From an uncultured Bifidobacterium sp. (GTDB lineage: Bacteria; Actinomycetota; Actinomycetes; Actinomycetales; Bifidobacteriaceae), in contig CALEGL010000343.1 of NCBI GenBank assembly GCA_937876495.1, positions 1 to 7,078 on the forward strand: 7,078 nt of DNA, written 5' to 3'. The first letter of the stretch is position 1. Every line of letters begins with the position of its first letter. Shown one piece after another: positions 5,529 to 7,078 of this stretch. The translations under genes and the position numbers were made by a program. Under the pieces are notes generated by a model. The model was not told the origin of the DNA. It made no database searches and worked only from the letters and a program-made list of their open reading frames with translations.

Positions 5529-6713
5529 TCATCCATGAGGAAACCCCGCCGTCACGGCGGCCGATCGGATCAGCCGCCGCACGACCTCATCGCGCGGCAG
5601 CCCGGTCTGCGAACGCATGGGATCCACCCGTCGGACCGCCGACCGCACCGCCTTGTCGGCGAGCTTGCGCCTGTCGGGAGTAAGGATGCGGCCCATTCTC
5701 ACGGCATCGATGTCATAGGCGAGCGTGACGTGATGGAGGACCGCCCCCGGCCCGCCATCGACCGGAGGGAAGCGACGCTGGGCGGCGCCGCCGATCTTGC
5801 CCAGGTCGGAGGAGATGTCGTTGAGCCCGGAGAAGTGGGCATGAACGCCCATGCCGTCGAGGGCGTCGACCAGCCACTGGTCGCACAGGCGGTAGGAGGT
5901 GACGACGTCGACGTCCGAGACGAAGGGCAGCGGAGCGATCAGCGAGTAGGTGATGGTATCGCCCGGTTCGATGAACATGGCACCGCCGCCCGTGCAGCGC
6001 CGCACCACGGTGAAGCCCTCCAGCCCGGCGCGGTCAAGGTCGACCTCGGCGGAGGCGGATTGGAAGCGGCCGATGACCACGGCCGGCGAAGCCCACTCCC
6101 AGAAGCGCAGGGTGGGAGGCATCATCCCGGCGGCCGTCAGACGGGCCCAGCGCTCATCGACCTCCATCTGGTTGCGGGGATCCCGCGGGACGTCGTGGAT
6201 GATCCGGGGACGGAGCTGGGACCAGCGTTCTCGCCACTCGTCCTGGCGCGATCCGTCCGAATGCGGATCTCGTCCGCGCCTCGCATCCGCGGTTCGGGAT
6301 GCTCCGGGCGAGGCGACACCCTGCCGAGGCGTGTCTCCATGGCCGAGGACGGGCGTCGAGACGGCCTCCACACCCGTATTCTCCAAGGCACGGACATAGG
6401 CCGTCGTGATGTCGTCCGGACCGATTCCAATGAGACGCGCCTCGGGATGGGCGGCAAGAACACCGGCGATGGCATCCTCCACGACGTCCGGGGAGGAGGC
6501 GGCATCGGCCAACGCATACCCCAGATCGTCAAGCAGAGCATCGGCGTCCTCGTCGGAGGCGTCGACGAAGAAGTCGCCATCGACGGAGCAGGAGGCGATG
6601 CGGCCGTCATCCGCGACGACGACGTCCACTCCGACGAGCTTGCCACCGGGGACCTTGCATGTTCCACGCCCACCGGCACGCGGAGGGCTTCCTGCCGACG
6701 AACCGAAGATCAC
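5529..6713 (-). CDS. lplA: Lipoate-protein ligase with N-terminal accessory domain
   Basis: This 394-residue protein joins two recognisable parts. Residues 20-115 resemble the LplA C-terminal/LplB accessory domain: K-V-P-G-G-K-L-V (20-27), D-G-R-I-A (36-40), G-D-F-F-V (46-50) and L-I-G-I-G-P-D-D (94-101). A polar, low-complexity linker (about 120-165) follows. The catalytic BPL/LplA domain (about 166-394) shows W-E-W-A-S-P-A-V-V-I-G (205-215), R-R-C-T-G-G-G-A-M-F (238-247), N-D-I-S-S-D-L-G-K-I-G-G (298-309) with Lys306 as the conserved active-site lysine, L-H-H-V-T-L-A-Y-D (326-334) and R-V-D-P-M-R-S-Q-T-G-L (362-372). Its likely role is to activate lipoate and transfer it to E2 or GcvH proteins; octanoyl transfer is an alternative. 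The only possible start upstream of the first domain is a GTG at 6713 without a visible ribosome site, 15 bases after the TM2 stop. The accessory-first order matches ligases I recall from other actinobacteria. Confidence 0.9.
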   Translation of the reverse strand: MIFGSSAGSPPRAGGRGTCKVPGGKLVGVDVVVADDGRIASCSVDGDFFVDASDEDADALLDDLGYALADAASSPDVVEDAIAGVLAAHPEARLIGIGPDDITTAYVRALENTGVEAVSTPVLGHGDTPRQGVASPGASRTADARRGRDPHSDGSRQDEWRERWSQLRPRIIHDVPRDPRNQMEVDERWARLTAAGMMPPTLRFWEWASPAVVIGRFQSASAEVDLDRAGLEGFTVVRRCTGGGAMFIEPGDTITYSLIAPLPFVSDVDVVTSYRLCDQWLVDALDGMGVHAHFSGLNDISSDLGKIGGAAQRRFPPVDGGPGAVLHHVTLAYDIDAVRMGRILTPDRRKLADKAVRSAVRRVDPMRSQTGLPRDEVVRRLIRSAAVTAGFPHG

Positions 6714-6728
6714 GGGGAGGTTCCGGGC

Positions 6729-7078
6729 TCAGTCCGTCAGCTCGACGCCATGGGCGTCACGATGCCAGGGCGACCCGTAGTTCGAGCTCAGGATAAGGAT
6801 TCCCTCGACCAGGCCCCAGATCCCGGACACCCAGCCGAGAAAACCGAGGCTGAGCACGGAGATGAGCAGCTGGGCTACGGCCTTCCCCGTGTAACCCAGA
6901 TAGAAGTTGTGAACGCCCAGAGCGCCGAGGAAGATCCCCAGAAGCCCCGCCACCATCTTCTGGCGTGGAATGTAGCCGGGAGGAACCTGCTGGCCGAAGC
7001 CGGCCGGACCACCGTATGGCGGCTGCTGACCATAGGGTTGCTGATACTGCCCGCCATACGGCTGCTGATACTGCTGCC
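6729..7078 (-). CDS. TM2-domain membrane protein with Gln/Pro/Tyr/Gly-rich N-terminal tail (5' end outside window)
   Basis: The frame is open to the window edge, so the true start lies beyond base 7078; 115 residues are visible. The first 30 are a repetitive cytosolic tail built from Q-Y-Q-Q-P-Y-G units, followed by V-P-P-G-Y-I-P-R-Q-K. A TM2 domain (about 35-100) follows, with the signature G-V-H-N-F-Y-L-G-Y, two hydrophobic helices and a W-G-L-V-E-G-I-L-I-L end where many family members have Asp in place of Glu. The last 15 residues are polar. The ATG at 6956 falls inside the domain and is not a credible start. TM2 proteins are small inner-membrane proteins of mostly unknown function. It lies 15 bases upstream of lplA in the same frame, suggesting cotranscription. 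No specific function is claimed. Confidence 0.9.
   Translation of the reverse strand, partial: QQYQQPYGGQYQQPYGQQPPYGGPAGFGQQVPPGYIPRQKMVAGLLGIFLGALGVHNFYLGYTGKAVAQLLISVLSLGFLGWVSGIWGLVEGILILSSNYGSPWHRDAHGVELTD
7008..7078 (-). repeat. Degenerate Gln-Tyr-Gln-Gln-Pro-Tyr-Gly coding repeat
   Basis: The tail of the TM2 protein is encoded by imperfect direct repeats built on cagtatcagca and tatgg. At protein level the visible units are Q-Y-Q-Q-P-Y-G-G, Q-Y-Q-Q-P-Y-G and Q-Q-P-P-Y-G-G. The array probably continues past the window edge. Such repeats can change copy number by slippage. Confidence 0.6.

Noticed and set aside
6729..6956. TM2 protein starting at the ATG at 6956
   Set aside because: The frame continues upstream to the window edge with V-P-P-G-Y-I-P-R-Q-K and the Gln-rich tail, and an ATG start would begin inside the first membrane helix.

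Overview
The window reads as chromosomal DNA of a high-GC actinobacterium, most likely a member of the Bifidobacteriaceae. The evidence is G/C-rich third codon positions, a Crp/GlxR-type regulator with the actinobacterial D-V-P-G-R hinge and a Y-Q-P-G-M-L tail I associate with bifidobacteria, a class A penicillin-binding protein, and an actinobacterial-type lipoate ligase whose accessory domain precedes the catalytic domain. The family assignment rests on remembered sequence similarity, not on a search.

Layout. One gene reads rightwards: the 3' part of a dihydroorotate dehydrogenase (1-825), cut by the left edge. It converges on a leftward block filling the rest of the window. In transcription order from the right edge the block holds a TM2-domain membrane protein (7078-6729, 5' end outside the window), a lipoate-protein ligase (6713-5529), a Crp/Fnr regulator (5363-4635), a bifunctional class A penicillin-binding protein (4514 or 4505 to 2352) and an Old Yellow Enzyme-type flavin reductase (2175-1015). 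The convergent gap 826-1014 holds a 16-bp tandem repeat and a 9-bp-stem hairpin. No gene-free stretch exceeds 300 bases; the longest is 189 bases.

How the genes relate. The TM2 gene and lplA are 15 bases apart and in the same frame, so they are probably cotranscribed. The regulator, PBP and reductase are separated by gaps of 120-176 bases, each with a possible promoter, so they may be separate transcription units on one strand. A Crp-type regulator near a class A PBP recalls the crp/ponA2 neighbourhood of mycobacteria. The remaining genes look like ordinary metabolic and envelope genes.

I found no mobile element, CRISPR array, tRNA, rRNA, toxin-antitoxin pair or recognisable defence system, and no strong case for a wholly new system. 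The points worth a second look are local: an Asp where YqjM-type flavin reductases carry Cys, a class 2-like PyrD with a Cys catalytic base, a PBP start that may be leaderless, six extracytoplasmic cysteines in the PBP, altered cAMP-pocket residues in the regulator, an in-frame TGA/GTG junction between the TM2 and lplA genes, and a leader upstream of the reductase with two adjacent palindromes and a possible 37-codon ORF.
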